From: an uncultured Oscillospiraceae bacterium
GTDB taxonomy: Bacteria; Bacillota; Clostridia; Oscillospirales; Acutalibacteraceae
Length of the DNA stretch: 11,471 nucleotides
Assembly (NCBI GenBank): GCA_900556765.1
Contig: USQH01000039.1
Span: 1 to 11,471 of the forward strand
Reading direction: 5' to 3'
The position numbers and the translations under genes are program-made. Below the pieces are notes generated by a model. The model had not been told where the DNA came from and did no database searches. It saw only the letters and a list, made by a program, of their open reading frames with translations. Each line of letters opens with the position of its first letter. Position 1 is the first letter of the stretch. Positions 1-8,341 of this stretch are shown piece after piece.

Positions 1-18
1 ATTAAGAATATACCTGTT

Positions 19-45
19 TTACATTTTGTTATCTTTAAAATGTAA
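19..45. repeat. 9-bp inverted repeat with 9-nt spacer
   Basis: TTACATTTT (19-27) and AAAATGTAA (37-45) are exact reverse complements separated by nine bases. The dyad lies just downstream of the inferred start of a strong leftward promoter, so it could be an operator or an early leader hairpin of the transcript leaving the window. It has no GC pairs at the loop end and no clean T-tract, so a terminator is unlikely. Confidence 0.55.
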
Positions 46-69
46 TATATTATTTTTATTTACACGCTT

Positions 70-98
70 ATTATAGCTTTAATTTCTCATGATGTCAA
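70..98 (-). promoter_or_regulatory. Consensus sigma-A/sigma-70 promoter facing left
   Basis: Read on the minus strand, 98-93 is TTGACA and 75-70 is TATAAT, with exactly 17 bases between them. Both hexamers and the spacer match the housekeeping consensus perfectly. It points away from hisS, so it should drive a gene or stable RNA lying left of the window. No equally good promoter was found for hisS in 1-152; only weak AT-rich hexamers are visible there, and no T-box leader is seen. Confidence 0.6.
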
Positions 99-152
99 GA
101 TAACTTTTAACAAGATTTCCGATTAAATAAAAATTTAGAAAAGGTGATGGAT

Positions 153-1505
153 TTGGCACTTTTAACACAGGCAATAAGGGGCACAGGCGACGTTTTGCCG
201 GCTGACAGCTATCGCTGGCAGCATATTGAGCACACTTTGCTGGAGACCGCGCGGCTGTACGGCTTCCGCGAAATGCGTACGCCCGTTTTCGAGCATACCG
301 AGCTGTTTGTCCGCTCGGTCGGTGATACAACCGATGTTGTTCAGAAGGAGATGTATACCTTTGACGACAACGGCGGCCGTTCGATAACCCTCAGACCGGA
401 GGGAACGGCAGGGGCTGTGCGTGCTTTTTTGGAGCACGGACTGCATAACGAGGCGCTGCCGCAAAAGGTGAGCTATGTTACCTCATGTTACCGTTATGAA
501 AAACCTCAGGCCGGACGTTTGCGCGAGTTTCACCAGTTCGGAGTCGAGTGCTTCGGCGCGGCTCTGCCGTCAGCCGATGCGGAGCTGATTTCACTTGCAG
601 CGGCGGCGTTTGAGACGCTCGGCGTAAAAAATCTTTCGCTCCGTATAAATTCGATCGGATGTCCCGAATGTCGCGCAAAATATTACGCCGCTTTGCGTGA
701 ATACTTCAGCGCCCGTTCGCAGGAGCTGTGCGAGACCTGCCGCGGCAGACTGGAACGCAATCCCATGCGTATTCTTGACTGCAAATCGCCGGTGTGCAAG
801 GAGATTGCCGCAGGCGCTCCGACCGTGCTTGATTATATCTGCGACGACTGCCGCGCCCACTTTGAACAGGTCAAGGCGCACCTCGATTCGATGGGTATCG
901 CTTATACTGTCGATCCGACCATTGTCCGCGGCCTTGATTACTACACGAGGACTGTGTTTGAGTTCGTGTCGGACGATTTGGGCGCTCAGTCGACCGTTTG
1001 CGGCGGCGGCCGCTACGACGGCTTGGTTGAGGAAATGGGCGGTCCGAAAACCGCCGCGCTCGGCTTTGCAATGGGCCTTGAGCGTCTGCTGATGATTATG
1101 CAGGCGCAGGGCTGCGAGTTCCCGTCCGCGAAAAGCTGCGACGTTTACCTTGCCCCGATGGGTGACGCGGCGGCGCAGACGGCGGCAAAGCTAGCCGCAA
1201 TGCTGCGTGTGGAGGGCTTCTTTGCCGAGACCGATATAGTCGGCAGGGGACTGAAAGCACAGATGAAGTACGCTAATAAGATCGGTGCGAAATATACCGT
1301 CGTTATAGGCGACGACGAGGTCGCGTCGAAAAAGGCAAACCTTAAATGCATGGAGACCGGCGAACAGACTGAGGTTACGCTGCCCGATGGGCTTATATCG
1401 GCGGTGTATGACCGCTCAATAAGCGATACGCTCGACGCGTTGACCGATTCGCTTGACGGCGACCTCGATATGCTTAATTTTGATTTAGAAAAAGGCGGTA
1501 AGTAA
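153..1505 (+). CDS. hisS: Histidyl-tRNA synthetase
   Basis: Class II aminoacyl-tRNA synthetase that charges tRNA-His with histidine in the cytoplasm, using ATP. Visible motifs are an N-terminal QAIRGTGDVLP; motif 2 from C112 (CYRYEKPQAGRLREF); the HisRS signature RGLDYYTRT at about 259-267; CGGGRYDGL at about 283-291; and motif 3 GFAMGLERLL at about 305-314. An anticodon-binding domain follows at about 330-415. The last 30 or so residues form an acidic tail (repeated D/L/S), and the total of about 450 aa is slightly longer than the usual 420-430. In-frame GTG (144) and ATG (147) lie inside AAGGTGAT, which itself matches the anti-Shine-Dalgarno sequence. TTG at 153 is therefore the best-spaced start and gives MALLTQAIRGTG, the length normal for HisRS N-termini; ATG 147 is the alternative. 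The stop is three bases before aspS, so the two are cotranscribed. Confidence 0.97.
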   Translation: MALLTQAIRGTGDVLPADSYRWQHIEHTLLETARLYGFREMRTPVFEHTELFVRSVGDTTDVVQKEMYTFDDNGGRSITLRPEGTAGAVRAFLEHGLHNEALPQKVSYVTSCYRYEKPQAGRLREFHQFGVECFGAALPSADAELISLAAAAFETLGVKNLSLRINSIGCPECRAKYYAALREYFSARSQELCETCRGRLERNPMRILDCKSPVCKEIAAGAPTVLDYICDDCRAHFEQVKAHLDSMGIAYTVDPTIVRGLDYYTRTVFEFVSDDLGAQSTVCGGGRYDGLVEEMGGPKTAALGFAMGLERLLMIMQAQGCEFPSAKSCDVYLAPMGDAAAQTAAKLAAMLRVEGFFAETDIVGRGLKAQMKYANKIGAKYTVVIGDDEVASKKANLKCMETGEQTEVTLPDGLISAVYDRSISDTLDALTDSLDGDLDMLNFDLEKGGK

Positions 1506-1508
1506 GCT

Positions 1509-3320
<1,812 letters not shown>

Positions 3321-3341
3321 TGTATAAAAATGCGCCCTGAG

Positions 3342-3363
3342 GTCATTCGGTAACCGAAATGAC
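3342..3363. other. Hairpin after aspS without T-tract
   Basis: GTCATTCGG (3342-3350) pairs with CCGAAATGAC (3354-3363) around a TAA loop, with one bulged A. No run of T follows on the plus strand, so alone it is not a convincing intrinsic terminator. It lies 22 bases past the aspS stop and could protect the 3' end of the mRNA or act together with the larger terminator beyond it. Confidence 0.4.
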
Positions 3364-3384
3364 GCGCGGCATAATAATAAAAAC

Positions 3385-3446
3385 AACTGCACCCCAAATG
3401 TCCGACACAGTTAAAAGTCTGACAAATGGGGTGCAGTTTCATTTTT
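3385..3446. terminator. Bidirectional intrinsic terminator between convergent operons
   Basis: AACTGCACCCCA (3385-3396) and TGGGGTGCAGTT (3427-3438) pair perfectly over 12 bp. Beyond a two-base internal mismatch a further 4+3 bp pair (TGTC and GAC), leaving a 10-nt loop. On the plus strand the stem is followed by TTCATTTTTTG; on the minus strand by TTGTTTTTATTATTAT. It can therefore end both the hisS-aspS transcript and the leftward activase operon, whose last stop is at 3554. Nothing else is seen in 3447-3553. The long imperfect dyad could also be a dispersed repeat. Confidence 0.75.
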
Positions 3447-3553
3447 TGTTCGGCACAAACAATATGAGCGAAATGATATGCTTCAAAAACAAATCAATGC
3501 GGATATTACCACCGAACTGTTTATATTCAATTCAGTCGTGCCGCTTCGCGATG

Positions 3554-4939
3554 TCAAATGGCACTGTCTGCCGTTTCCTTTTCCTCAGCGGCTTTTTCGG
3601 CAGGGGATAATGCCGTCCGTTCACTTTCATTGGCTGCAAAATTGCTTTTTTTACCGTCTGCGGTACTTTCTGCCGCCAAACTTTCCTGTAACCTTTCGCG
3701 TGCGACGGCGAGCATCAGTTTTATGCGATTTTCCTGATTAACACGGGTAGCACCCGGATCGTAATCGACCGCAACAATGTTTGAATCTGGGTGCTTTTCG
3801 CGTATTTTGCGTATCATGCCCTTGCCGACAATGTGGTTCGGCAGGCATCCGAACGGCTGCGCGCAGACAATGTTGCCGTATCCGGATTCGGTCAGCTCCA
3901 GCATTTCGCCGGTCAAAAACCAGCCTTCGCCCATTTTACAGCCGACGCCGATTATCTCGCTCGCAAGTTCGCGCTGGCGCTCAAATCCTGCAGGAGCGAA
4001 AAATTTTCCACTGCTCCTGACCGTGTCATTAATACAGCTTTCGATTTTGCAAAGGTACTTTCTTGCGATTTTGGTCAATAAGAAAGTAATGCGGCTTTCG
4101 CCGTACAAATGATAGTCGTTTTGCTTGTTATCCGCCATATAGATGAAAAATCCGAGCAGACCCGGCACCATGACCTCACAGCCCTGTTCGCGCAGAAACA
4201 GCTCCAGGTCATTGTTGGCGAGGGGGCAGTATTTTGCGTAAATCTCGCCGACGATGCCGACCTTAACCTTCGGCACGCGGTTGACAGGGATCTCCTCAAA
4301 AGACCGAACTATACCGTCAAAACGCCGCCGCATTGCCCGCGAGCCTATGCCGCGGTGATGGCGGAACATATCTGACAGCTCGTTTACCCACTTGTCTATC
4401 AGCCGATCGGTGTCGCCGTCGATTATTTCATATGGGCGCGTCTGATTTGCCAACAGGGTCAGCAGATCGCCGTAGGCAACGGCGGCAAGTGCGCGCCGCA
4501 GCAGCGGAACGGTTATTTTAAAACCGCTGTTTTTCTCCAGTCCGGCAACATTCAGCGAGACGACGGGCACCTGACCCAGTCCGGCGTTTTTGAGCGCCTT
4601 TCTCAGCAGAAAAATGTAGTTTGACGCACGACAGCCGCCGCCGGTCTGCGTCATCATAAGTGCGGTATGGTCAACATCGTATTTTCCGCTTTTAAGCGCG
4701 TTAATCATCTGACCGATGGTCAGCAGTGCGGGATAGCAGGTGTCGTTATGAACATATTTCAGTCCCTCGTCAACTATGCATTGACCGGAGGTGGTGAGCA
4801 GTTCGACATTGTATCCGTAGCTGATGAGTACATTCTGGAGTATCTTAAAATGCACCTCGCACATATTCGGAAAAAGCAGTTTGTACGTCTTTTTCATCTC
4901 GCGGGTGAATTCGATGCGGTCGGTGTCTTTCTTTTTCAT
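3554..4939 (-). CDS. HgdB-like iron-sulfur protein, partner of the adjacent activase (2-hydroxyacyl-CoA dehydratase-related)
   Basis: The 461-aa product resembles the C-terminal part of large acyl-CoA dehydratase activase-related proteins of Clostridia. That fold is related to the HgdB subunit of 2-hydroxyacyl-CoA dehydratases and to double-cubane-cluster proteins, which carry iron-sulfur clusters. It has eleven cysteines: 27, 54, 68, 103, 238, 254, 297, 302, 334, 359 and 365. Likely cluster contexts are NDTCYPALLTIGQ, GGGCRASNY, VGCKMGEGW and CAQPFGCLPNHIVGKGM. The segment near 388-412 (VAVDYDPGATRVNQENRIKL) is typical of the family. Residues from about 418 on are a low-complexity Ala/Glu/Ser/Lys tail, probably disordered. 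Its ATG overlaps the upstream stop (ATGA, 4939-4936), and AAAGGAGG (4956-4949) gives a strong RBS nine bases before it, so translation is coupled. The physiological substrate is unknown. No dehydratase A/B subunit or CoA-transferase genes are present in the window. Confidence 0.85.
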   Translation of the reverse strand: MKKKDTDRIEFTREMKKTYKLLFPNMCEVHFKILQNVLISYGYNVELLTTSGQCIVDEGLKYVHNDTCYPALLTIGQMINALKSGKYDVDHTALMMTQTGGGCRASNYIFLLRKALKNAGLGQVPVVSLNVAGLEKNSGFKITVPLLRRALAAVAYGDLLTLLANQTRPYEIIDGDTDRLIDKWVNELSDMFRHHRGIGSRAMRRRFDGIVRSFEEIPVNRVPKVKVGIVGEIYAKYCPLANNDLELFLREQGCEVMVPGLLGFFIYMADNKQNDYHLYGESRITFLLTKIARKYLCKIESCINDTVRSSGKFFAPAGFERQRELASEIIGVGCKMGEGWFLTGEMLELTESGYGNIVCAQPFGCLPNHIVGKGMIRKIREKHPDSNIVAVDYDPGATRVNQENRIKLMLAVARERLQESLAAESTADGKKSNFAANESERTALSPAEKAAEEKETADSAI

Positions 4940-7878
4940 GTCTCGCCGCCTCCTTTCCTGCTGTTTCGCAGCATTGCCGACGCGGCAAACAAACTGCGAA
5001 GCCGTATTTTCACCGCTCCCAAATTGGTGATCTCGTCGATTTTAATTTGCGTGTATATTTTTTCGCTGCTTTCGAGAATGGCGCGTACCTCGTCGGTGGT
5101 GATGGCGTCCAGTCCGCAGCCGAATGACACGAGCTGTACAAGGTCGATATTCTCATCGCGGTGGTCGGCGACAAAATTCGCCGCCGCATACAGCCGTGAG
5201 TGATATGTCCACTGATTGAGCACCGTGGTAGGATTGCGGTGATATTCCGCACCGAGCGAATCCTCGCTCAGCAGTACCGCGCCGAGCGCGCAAATGTATT
5301 TGTCGATGCCGTGATTTATCTCGGTATCGATGTGATACGGACGGCCGCAAAGGACGATGATCGGCAGGTTTTCCTTGCGTGCGACGGAGAGATATTCCTC
5401 GCCTTTGTGTCGAATACGCGCCATATGAGCGTCGTACTCGGCGTATGCGGCGTCTGCCGCCGTCCGCACCTGTTTAAGCGTCAGGTTTACAAAAAGCCGC
5501 TCGTTTAGCTGCGTAAGTATTTTCTTTACAAAGTCCTTCGGCCGATGTATACCTACATATGAGTTGATGAACAAAGTTTCGCCGATCGCCTTTTTATTGC
5601 CGCTGATGACCTCCGGATAATATGCGACAACGGGGCAGTTAAAGTGGTTGTCACCGAGCTGCTCGTCAAAGTTGTATGTCATGCAGGGATAAAAAATAAA
5701 GTCAACTCCGCTGTCGGCAAGCGCCCGTATATGGCCGTGTATCAGTTTTGCGGGATAGCAGACCGTGTCGGACGGAATGGAGCTTTGTCCCGCGTGATAC
5801 AGCTTTTTGGAGGACGGCGGCGACATCATTATGCCGAAACCGAGCGATTTGAAAAATGTGTGCCAAAAGGGCAGCAGCTCCAGCATATTCAGCCCGAGCG
5901 GCAGACCAACGGTCAAGCCGTTCTTGCTCTCGCACGGCTCGTATGACGCGAGCAGCTCGCGCTTGTAATCGTACATATTGTATACCTGCTTCGGTTTTGC
6001 AGATTTGATCGGTCGGTCGCACTGATTGCCGCCGATGAATTTGCCGCCGTCGTCAAATGTGTTTACCGTCAGGCGGCAGTGATTAGTACATCCCTTGCAG
6101 GTGATTGCCTCGACCTTGTGAACAAAGGTCAGCAGACGGTCGGGACCGAGCAGCTCCGATTTTCCTGTCGAGTTTTTTCGTGCGTACAGCGCCGCGCCGA
6201 TGGCTCCCATCAACCCCGACATAGCCGGGCGCGTGACCTGTTTGCCGGTTTCCAGCTCGAATGCGCGCAGCACTGCGTCGTTGAGGAACGTACCGCCCTG
6301 CACTACAATATGATCGCCGAGCTGATTGCCGCCGCCTATGCGTATTACCTTGTATAAAGCGTTTTTTACGACGCTCATGGACAGACCTGCCGAGATGTTC
6401 TCAATGGTTGCGCCGTCCTTCTGAGCCTGTTTTACCGACGAATTCATAAAAACGGTGCAGCGAGAGCCGAGATCGACCGGACGGTCGGCAAACAAACCTT
6501 TTTCGGCAAACTGTTCGACCGTGTAACCGAGCGCTCCGGCAAATGTCTGCAAAAACGAGCCGCAGCCCGATGAACACGCTTCGTTAAGAAAGATATTGTC
6601 GACTGCGCCGCCGCGGATTTTGAAGCATTTTATGTCCTGACCGCCGATGTCGATAATGAAATCGACCTGTGGATCGAATTTTTTAGCCGCGAGGAAGTGC
6701 GCCATGGTTTCGACGATGCCGAAATCGACATGAAACGCGTGCTTAATTATCTCCTCACCGTAGCCGGTCGACGCGGCGCCTGCAATCACGGCGTCGGGGA
6801 ACTCGGCGTAAAACTGCCCGATAAAGTCCTTGACTATCGGGACGGGATTGCCCGAATTGGGCTGATAACGGGCGAAAATCACCTCGCCGTCGGAGTTAAG
6901 TGCCGCCATTTTAACTGTGGTGGAGCCGGCGTCGATGCCTATGTACGCCGTCATATCGTCGCCGAGCGTTGCCGTGACCGCTTGCGTTTTCGGATGGCGG
7001 CGACAAAACTCCTCGTAGTCGGCACGGTCGGCAAAAAGCGGTCTGGTACTGACGTATCCGCCTGCCGCGGCATAGTTCTCGATCACGCCTATCAGATTAT
7101 CAATGTCGTAGCACTCGTCCGTTGCGCCCAGCGCCGCGCCGTAAGCGACGTAGTACAGACTGTTTTCGGGGCATTTTCCGGTCAGCCCAAGCTCTTTGTC
7201 AAAAAGCGCGCGCAGCTCGCTCATAAAGGTCAGCGGACCGCCGAGGTACATTACATTTCCGGCAATTTCGCGTCCCTGAGCCAGTCCGGCAACCGTCTGA
7301 TTTACGACAGCGGCGAAAATGCTGGCGCAGATATCTTCTTTCTTCGCTCCCTGATTAAGCAGCGGCTGTATGTCCGATTTTGCGAATACTCCGCAGCGCG
7401 ACGCAATGCTGTATATTTTTGTGTGCTGTTTTGCAAGCTCGTTCATGTCGTTAGCGCCAACGCCGAGCAAAGTTGCCATCTGGTCGATGAATGCACCCGT
7501 GCCTCCCGCGCAGGAACCGTTCATACGCACTTCGATGCCGCCCGACAGAAAAAGTATCTTTGCATCCTCTCCGCCAAGCTCGATTACCGCGTCGGTGTCG
7601 GGAGCAAGCCGTCTGACAGCCAAGCGCGTGGCATATACCTCCTGCACGAACGGGATGCCGAGCTGTTCCGCAAGTCCCATTCCCGCCGAGCCGGAAATGC
7701 ACAGGCGTATGCTTTCGTTTGCTCCGAATTGCCGCGAAAAAGCGCGCAGCATTTCAGCGGCGCTTTCGGTAATTTTTGAAAAATGCCGCTGATAATTGCT
7801 GTAAACAATCTCACCCTGCTCATTCAGAACCACAAATTTGAGTGTGGTTGAGCCAATATCCAGTCCCATCGTAAGCAT
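4936..7878 (-). CDS. Acyl-CoA dehydratase activase-related protein: two BadF/BadG/BcrA/HgdC ATPase domains plus HgdB-like (DUF2229) domain
   Basis: Inferred ATP-driven electron activator with an iron-sulfur partner. Numbering is from ATG 7878 (980 aa). ASKHA ATPase domain 1 has GLDIGSTTLKF (5-15), GSCAGGTGAFIDQ with C123, and ASRCGVFAKSD with C162. Domain 2 has GIDAGSTTVK (314-323), NEACSSGCGSFLQ with C435 and C439, and GSRCTVFMNSS with C474. In the dimeric activator HgdC one [4Fe-4S] cluster is held by such a cysteine pair from each subunit. Both domains keep the pair here, so this chain may form its own pseudo-dimer. A C-terminal region follows from about 585. It holds CKGCTNHC (594-601) with C620, then DTVCYPAKLIHGH (C707), FYPCMTYN (C732), FNCPV (C748), and ends with FGCGLDAITTDE and IDEITNLGAVKIRLRSL. 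An upstream in-frame GTG (7899) has no RBS and encodes the AAAGGA that would serve ATG 7878. It is coupled to the next gene by a 4-base overlap. Confidence 0.9.
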   Translation of the reverse strand: MLTMGLDIGSTTLKFVVLNEQGEIVYSNYQRHFSKITESAAEMLRAFSRQFGANESIRLCISGSAGMGLAEQLGIPFVQEVYATRLAVRRLAPDTDAVIELGGEDAKILFLSGGIEVRMNGSCAGGTGAFIDQMATLLGVGANDMNELAKQHTKIYSIASRCGVFAKSDIQPLLNQGAKKEDICASIFAAVVNQTVAGLAQGREIAGNVMYLGGPLTFMSELRALFDKELGLTGKCPENSLYYVAYGAALGATDECYDIDNLIGVIENYAAAGGYVSTRPLFADRADYEEFCRRHPKTQAVTATLGDDMTAYIGIDAGSTTVKMAALNSDGEVIFARYQPNSGNPVPIVKDFIGQFYAEFPDAVIAGAASTGYGEEIIKHAFHVDFGIVETMAHFLAAKKFDPQVDFIIDIGGQDIKCFKIRGGAVDNIFLNEACSSGCGSFLQTFAGALGYTVEQFAEKGLFADRPVDLGSRCTVFMNSSVKQAQKDGATIENISAGLSMSVVKNALYKVIRIGGGNQLGDHIVVQGGTFLNDAVLRAFELETGKQVTRPAMSGLMGAIGAALYARKNSTGKSELLGPDRLLTFVHKVEAITCKGCTNHCRLTVNTFDDGGKFIGGNQCDRPIKSAKPKQVYNMYDYKRELLASYEPCESKNGLTVGLPLGLNMLELLPFWHTFFKSLGFGIMMSPPSSKKLYHAGQSSIPSDTVCYPAKLIHGHIRALADSGVDFIFYPCMTYNFDEQLGDNHFNCPVVAYYPEVISGNKKAIGETLFINSYVGIHRPKDFVKKILTQLNERLFVNLTLKQVRTAADAAYAEYDAHMARIRHKGEEYLSVARKENLPIIVLCGRPYHIDTEINHGIDKYICALGAVLLSEDSLGAEYHRNPTTVLNQWTYHSRLYAAANFVADHRDENIDLVQLVSFGCGLDAITTDEVRAILESSEKIYTQIKIDEITNLGAVKIRLRSLFAASAMLRNSRKGGGET

Positions 7879-7941
7879 TTGTCTGTTTAATCCTTTCACA
7901 ATCTGACTTATGTATTTAAAAACCGTTTAATAAACATTATA

Positions 7942-7986
7942 AAAGTGCTAATGAGCGTCAGCGATTGCTCAAAATTGTGACACTTT
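7942..7986. other. Nested inverted repeats in leader of the activase operon
   Basis: AAAGTG (7942-7947) is the reverse complement of CACTTT (7981-7986). Inside it TGAGC (7952-7956) pairs with GCTCA (7967-7971). These lie between the inferred leftward promoter and the activase start, so the roughly 110-nt leader can fold into a two-tier stem. Short arms make chance plausible. Confidence 0.3.
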
Positions 7987-7992
7987 CCGATT

Positions 7993-8020
7993 ATTATAAC
8001 ATATTTCGTCGATTTGTGCA
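7993..8020 (-). promoter_or_regulatory. Extended -10 promoter for the activase operon
   Basis: On the minus strand 7998-7993 is a perfect TATAAT preceded by TGT (8001-7999), giving an extended -10. Sixteen bases upstream is TGCACA (8020-8015), which matches four of six -35 positions. It would start transcription about 110 bases before ATG 7878. The -35 box coincides with the core of one TTTGTGCA repeat, so a protein binding that repeat should compete with RNA polymerase. A second minus-strand TATAAT (7941-7936) lacks a good -35. Confidence 0.55.
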
Positions 8021-8123
8021 GTATTATTTTTTTGTAGCATTTTCTCAGCGTATTATCCATATTTTGCACAAACACCGTAAATAGGCCGTATTTATCAGAT
8101 TTATTCATACAAATACAGCGGTA

Positions 8124-8153
8124 TTCGGCATCTATGCTTTTGACAATGCCGAA
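8124..8153. other. Hairpin upstream of radical SAM promoter
   Basis: TTCGGCAT (8124-8131) and ATGCCGAA (8146-8153) are exact reverse complements with a 14-nt spacer. Flanking CGG (8119-8121) and CCG (8157-8159) can extend the stem after a bulge. It lies directly upstream of the rightward -35 box and has no T-tract, so an operator or structural element is more likely than a terminator. Confidence 0.4.
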
Positions 8154-8171
8154 ATGCCGTTCAAATCCAAC

Positions 8172-8200
8172 TTGAAATAAAGACGGAATCGTTATATAAT
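8172..8200 (+). promoter_or_regulatory. Sigma-A-type promoter for radical SAM gene
   Basis: TTGAAA (8172-8177) and TATAAT (8195-8200) are separated by exactly 17 bases. The -35 matches five of six consensus positions and the -10 all six. Transcription should begin near 8207, giving a leader of about 135 nt before ATG 8342. Confidence 0.7.
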
Positions 8201-8210
8201 TATTTTGTAA

Positions 8211-8295
8211 TCTGTGCAAAAACAGAGCATTGATCGTTTGCTTTTTTTGCACAAAGCGCCGATAAATATCGGCACTTCGCGGAACCTATCTCCGC
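8211..8295 (+). promoter_or_regulatory. Structured 5' leader: three consecutive hairpins
   Basis: After the inferred transcription start, GTGCAAAAA (8214-8222) pairs with TTTTTGCAC (8244-8252) over nine bp. GCCGAT (8258-8263) pairs with ATCGGC (8268-8273) around an AAAT loop. GCGGA (8279-8283) pairs with TCCGC (8291-8295) around a 7-nt loop. The run of three stems within 85 bases could be a cis-acting regulatory RNA. I recognise no known riboswitch core, and the T-run at 8242-8248 is inside a stem, so simple attenuation is not evident. Confidence 0.4.
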
Positions 8296-8301
8296 CGACT
8301 T

Positions 8302-8340
8302 ATGATGCAACAATGCGAAACAGTTATATGGAGCGTGTGA
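8302..8340 (+). CDS. Possible 12-codon leader peptide
   Basis: ATG 8302 opens a reading frame MMQQCETVIWSV that stops at TGA 8338-8340, one base before the radical SAM start codon. That placement would permit coupled translation. Against it, no Shine-Dalgarno sequence precedes it, it is very short, and it contains the RBS of the next gene (GGAG 8330-8333). It has one Cys and one Trp. A coding role, as leader or substrate peptide, is only a possibility. Confidence 0.15.
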   Translation: MMQQCETVIWSV

Positions 8341-8341
8341 A

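Larger units (their letters stand above)
8013..8255. repeat. Four copies of a TTTGTGCAAAA-like site in two inverted pairs
   Basis: Copy A, plus strand 8013-8023, starts TTTGTGCA (8/11). Copy B, minus strand 8072-8062, matches exactly. Copy C, plus strand 8211-8221, matches 10/11. Copy D, minus strand 8255-8245, matches exactly. A and B face each other, as do C and D. A overlaps the -35 of the leftward promoter, and C lies just past the rightward promoter near the likely start site. This spacing around two divergent promoters suggests binding sites of one regulator. C and D also form a 9-bp RNA stem. No known regulator motif was recognised. Confidence 0.5.

Noticed and set aside
1..152. T-box leader or other amino-acid riboswitch for hisS
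   Set aside because: The region is too short and shows neither the conserved AGGGTGGNACCGCG-type antiterminator box nor a terminator stem.
697..1092. Second plus-strand frame inside hisS
   Set aside because: It is an out-of-frame shadow of the HisRS catalytic domain, Arg/Ala-rich and without family motifs.
3385..3446. MITE or insertion-sequence end
   Set aside because: No target-site duplication or transposase is visible, and the T-tracts on both sides explain it as a terminator. Kept only as a question in the findings.
3478..3741. Small plus-strand frame between the convergent operons
   Set aside because: It overlaps the 3' end of the minus-strand HgdB-like gene, has no Shine-Dalgarno sequence, and lies beyond the terminator.
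4667..5203. Plus-strand open frame of about 178 codons
   Set aside because: It is antisense across the junction of the two activase genes. No RBS or protein motif is seen, and the minus-strand genes explain the sequence.
6697..7779. Long open frame of about 360 codons on the plus strand
   Set aside because: It lies antisense to the activase ATPase domains, which show strong family motifs. Its translation has no recognisable motif, and GC-rich coding DNA often leaves such open antisense frames.
7879..7899. GTG start at 7899 for the activase
   Set aside because: No RBS lies upstream of it, while the AAAGGA inside the extension serves ATG 7878, and homologous ATPases begin only a few residues before DIGSTT.
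8013..8255. CRISPR-like repeat array
   Set aside because: The repeats are only 11 bp, irregularly spaced and in alternating orientation, so they suit operators rather than CRISPR repeats.
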